Source: Actinomycetes bacterium (lineage in GTDB: Bacteria; Actinomycetota; Actinomycetes; JAJYSQ01). Taken from it: a DNA stretch of 6,803 nt. Below the pieces are notes generated by a model. That model was not told the DNA's origin, did no database searches, and saw only the letters and a list, made by a program, of their open reading frames with translations. A program made the position numbers and the translations under genes. Positions 5,478-6,803 of this stretch are shown one piece after another. How positions within the stretch are numbered: position 1 is the first letter of the stretch; every line of letters begins with the position of its first letter. The stretch is from assembly GCA_021793495.1 (NCBI GenBank), contig JAJYSQ010000091.1:1-6803 (forward strand), written 5' to 3'.

Positions 5478-6803
5478 CCTCGCTCCAGCCAGTCGCCGCG
5501 CGCGTCGGTGACAGCGCGCGCCACCGCGGCGTCCAGGCCCGGGGAGGCCGCCAGCGCCGGGTCCGCGTCCACCAGGTCTCGGGCCAGCCGGCGAGCCTCA
5601 CGGATCACCTCGGCGTGGCGGCCCACCTCGAGCAGACGCAGGCTGCTCGCCGCACCGGACTGTCGCGCCCCCAGGACGTCCCCCTCTCGACGAAGCTGCA
5701 GGTCGGCCTCGGCCAGCGCGAACCCGTCGGTCGTCCCGGCCACGGCGACCAGCCGAGCCCACGCTCCAGTGGCCTCGCCTACCTCGCTGACCAGCAGGCA
5801 CAGCCCGGGGTGTCGTCCGCGACCGACCCGTCCCCGTAGCTGGTGGAGCTGGGAGACACCAAAGTGATCGGCGTCCAGCACCACCATGACCGTGGCGTTG
5901 GGCACGTCCAGGCCAACCTCGACCACGGTCGTGGCCACCAGGACGTCCAGGTGCGACGTGGCGAACTCCCGCAGCACCGTGGTCTTCTCCCGCGCCGACA
6001 AGCGGCCGTGAAGCACCCCGACCCTCAACCCGGCGAGCGGTCCACCACGCAGCATCTCGGCGACCTCGAGTGCGGCTGCGCCGGAAGGATCCGCCTCGAG
6101 ACGCCCGTCGGAGCCCTCGGCCGGTCCCGCGCCCTCGACCGGGTCGTCCGCACCGTCCGGGTCGGGCTCCCCGCCGATGCGCGGGCAGACGACGTAGCCC
6201 TGCCGGCCAGCCGCGACCTCCTCGCGGACCCGCGCCCACACGCGTTCCCGGTAGTGCGGCTTGCGGCGGGCCGGCACCAGGTGGGTGGCCACCGGTGCGT
6301 GGGCGGCCGGACGCTCCCGCAGAGTGAGCACGTCCAGGTCCCCGAACACGGTCATCGCAACCGTCCGCGGGATCGGCGTGGCGGTCATCACCAGCAGGTG
6401 CGGCGGGTGCTCGCCGCGGGTGCGCAGCGCGTCCCGTTGGGCGACGCCGAACCGGTGCTGCTCGTCGACGACGACCAGGCCGAGGTCGGCGAAGCTGACG
6501 TCTGGTTCGAGCACCGCATGGGTACCGATGATGACGTCGACATCCCGAGTGGCGATCTGCTCCAGCAGCCGACGCCGGGCGGCCGCCGAGAGCGAGCCGT
6601 CGAGCAGGCCGACCCGCACCCGCCCGGCCTCGACCAGGGCCCCCGGCTCGCTGGCCAGCACGCCGAGCAGCGCGAGCACCGACCCGTGGTGCTGGGTCGC
6701 CAGCACCTCCGTCGGGGCCAGGAGCACGGCCTGGCCACCGGCGTCCACCGTGGCCACCATGGCCCGTACGGCCACCACGGTCTTGCCGGAACCCACCTCG
6801 CCC
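5474..6803 (-). CDS. recG: ATP-dependent DNA helicase RecG, C-terminal part (runs off the right edge)
   Basis: RecG is a superfamily 2 helicase that remodels stalled replication forks and branch-migrates Holliday junctions. The visible 442 codons begin inside the Walker A motif (GEVGSGKT), so the N-terminal wedge domain, roughly 300 residues, lies outside the window. Counting from the V of GEVGSGKT (codon 6794-6796), the motifs in order are APTEVLATQH (27-36), the RecG-type DEQHRFG (111-117), TATPIPRT (138-145), VLHGRLS (261-267), TTVVEVGLDVPNA (289-301) and QLRGRVGRG (319-327). Then comes LRREGDVLGARQSG (368-381), matching the C-terminal segment that couples ATP hydrolysis to translocation. 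An acidic Gly/Asp/Glu-rich insert at about 208-240 separates parts of the second helicase lobe. The frame is intact and ends in TGA, overlapping rsmD. Confidence 0.97.
   Translation of the reverse strand, partial: GEVGSGKTVVAVRAMVATVDAGGQAVLLAPTEVLATQHHGSVLALLGVLASEPGALVEAGRVRVGLLDGSLSAAARRRLLEQIATRDVDVIIGTHAVLEPDVSFADLGLVVVDEQHRFGVAQRDALRTRGEHPPHLLVMTATPIPRTVAMTVFGDLDVLTLRERPAAHAPVATHLVPARRKPHYRERVWARVREEVAAGRQGYVVCPRIGGEPDPDGADDPVEGAGPAEGSDGRLEADPSGAAALEVAEMLRGGPLAGLRVGVLHGRLSAREKTTVLREFATSHLDVLVATTVVEVGLDVPNATVMVVLDADHFGVSQLHQLRGRVGRGRHPGLCLLVSEVGEATGAWARLVAVAGTTDGFALAEADLQLRREGDVLGARQSGAASSLRLLEVGRHAEVIREARRLARDLVDADPALAASPGLDAAVARAVTDARGDWLERG

Noticed and set aside
4657..5839. Plus-strand open frames of about 280-310 codons opposite coaD, rsmD and recG
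   Set aside because: They are mirror frames of well-identified genes; the products are Arg/Pro/Ser-rich with no motifs.
1..6803. Mobile element, CRISPR array, tRNA or defence system
   Set aside because: I saw no transposase, integrase, direct-repeat array, tRNA-like cloverleaf or defence domain; all long frames on the coding strand belong to housekeeping families.

Overview
This window is a conserved housekeeping gene cluster of a high-GC actinobacterium. Every gene I can support lies on the minus strand, so transcription runs from high to low coordinates: recG (3' part) > rsmD > coaD > SepIVA/DivIVA-like coiled-coil gene > DUF177 (YceD family) > rpmF > rnc > mutM > small leucine-zipper protein > smc (5' part). 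The very high GC content, frequent GTG starts, the actinobacterial-type MutM zinc finger and RNase III, and the coaD/SepIVA/DUF177/rpmF/rnc/mutM/smc order all point to Actinomycetota. I cannot fix the genus from sequence alone.

Layout. Positions 6803-5474 hold the C-terminal helicase part of RecG, which runs off the right edge. rsmD (5477-4884) overlaps it by an ATGA. After 57 nt comes coaD (4826-4341), then the coiled-coil gene (4335 or 4350 to 3814). A 110-nt gap follows, carrying a candidate promoter and a 12-bp perfect inverted repeat. Next is a tightly packed run: DUF177 (3703-2990), rpmF (2987-2814), rnc (2800-1985) and mutM (1983-1093). A 242-nt noncoding gap with several inverted repeats and a weak promoter candidate separates mutM from a 66-aa leucine-zipper protein (850-650). 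smc (588 to beyond the left edge) ends the window.

How the genes fit together: recG and mutM act in DNA repair and recombination. rsmD, DUF177, rpmF and rnc act in ribosome and rRNA biogenesis. coaD makes a coenzyme A precursor. The SepIVA-like protein and SMC act in cell division and chromosome organisation. This is a known actinobacterial neighbourhood, not a mobile or defence locus. I see no tRNA, CRISPR array, insertion sequence or phage gene.

The points most worth a second look are the small protein with a textbook four-heptad leucine zipper just upstream of smc, the 12-bp inverted repeat spanning the promoter and start of DUF177, an in-frame 15-bp tandem repeat at the end of rnc, and the regulatory-looking gap upstream of the zipper-smc pair. 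I found no convincing undescribed multi-gene system.
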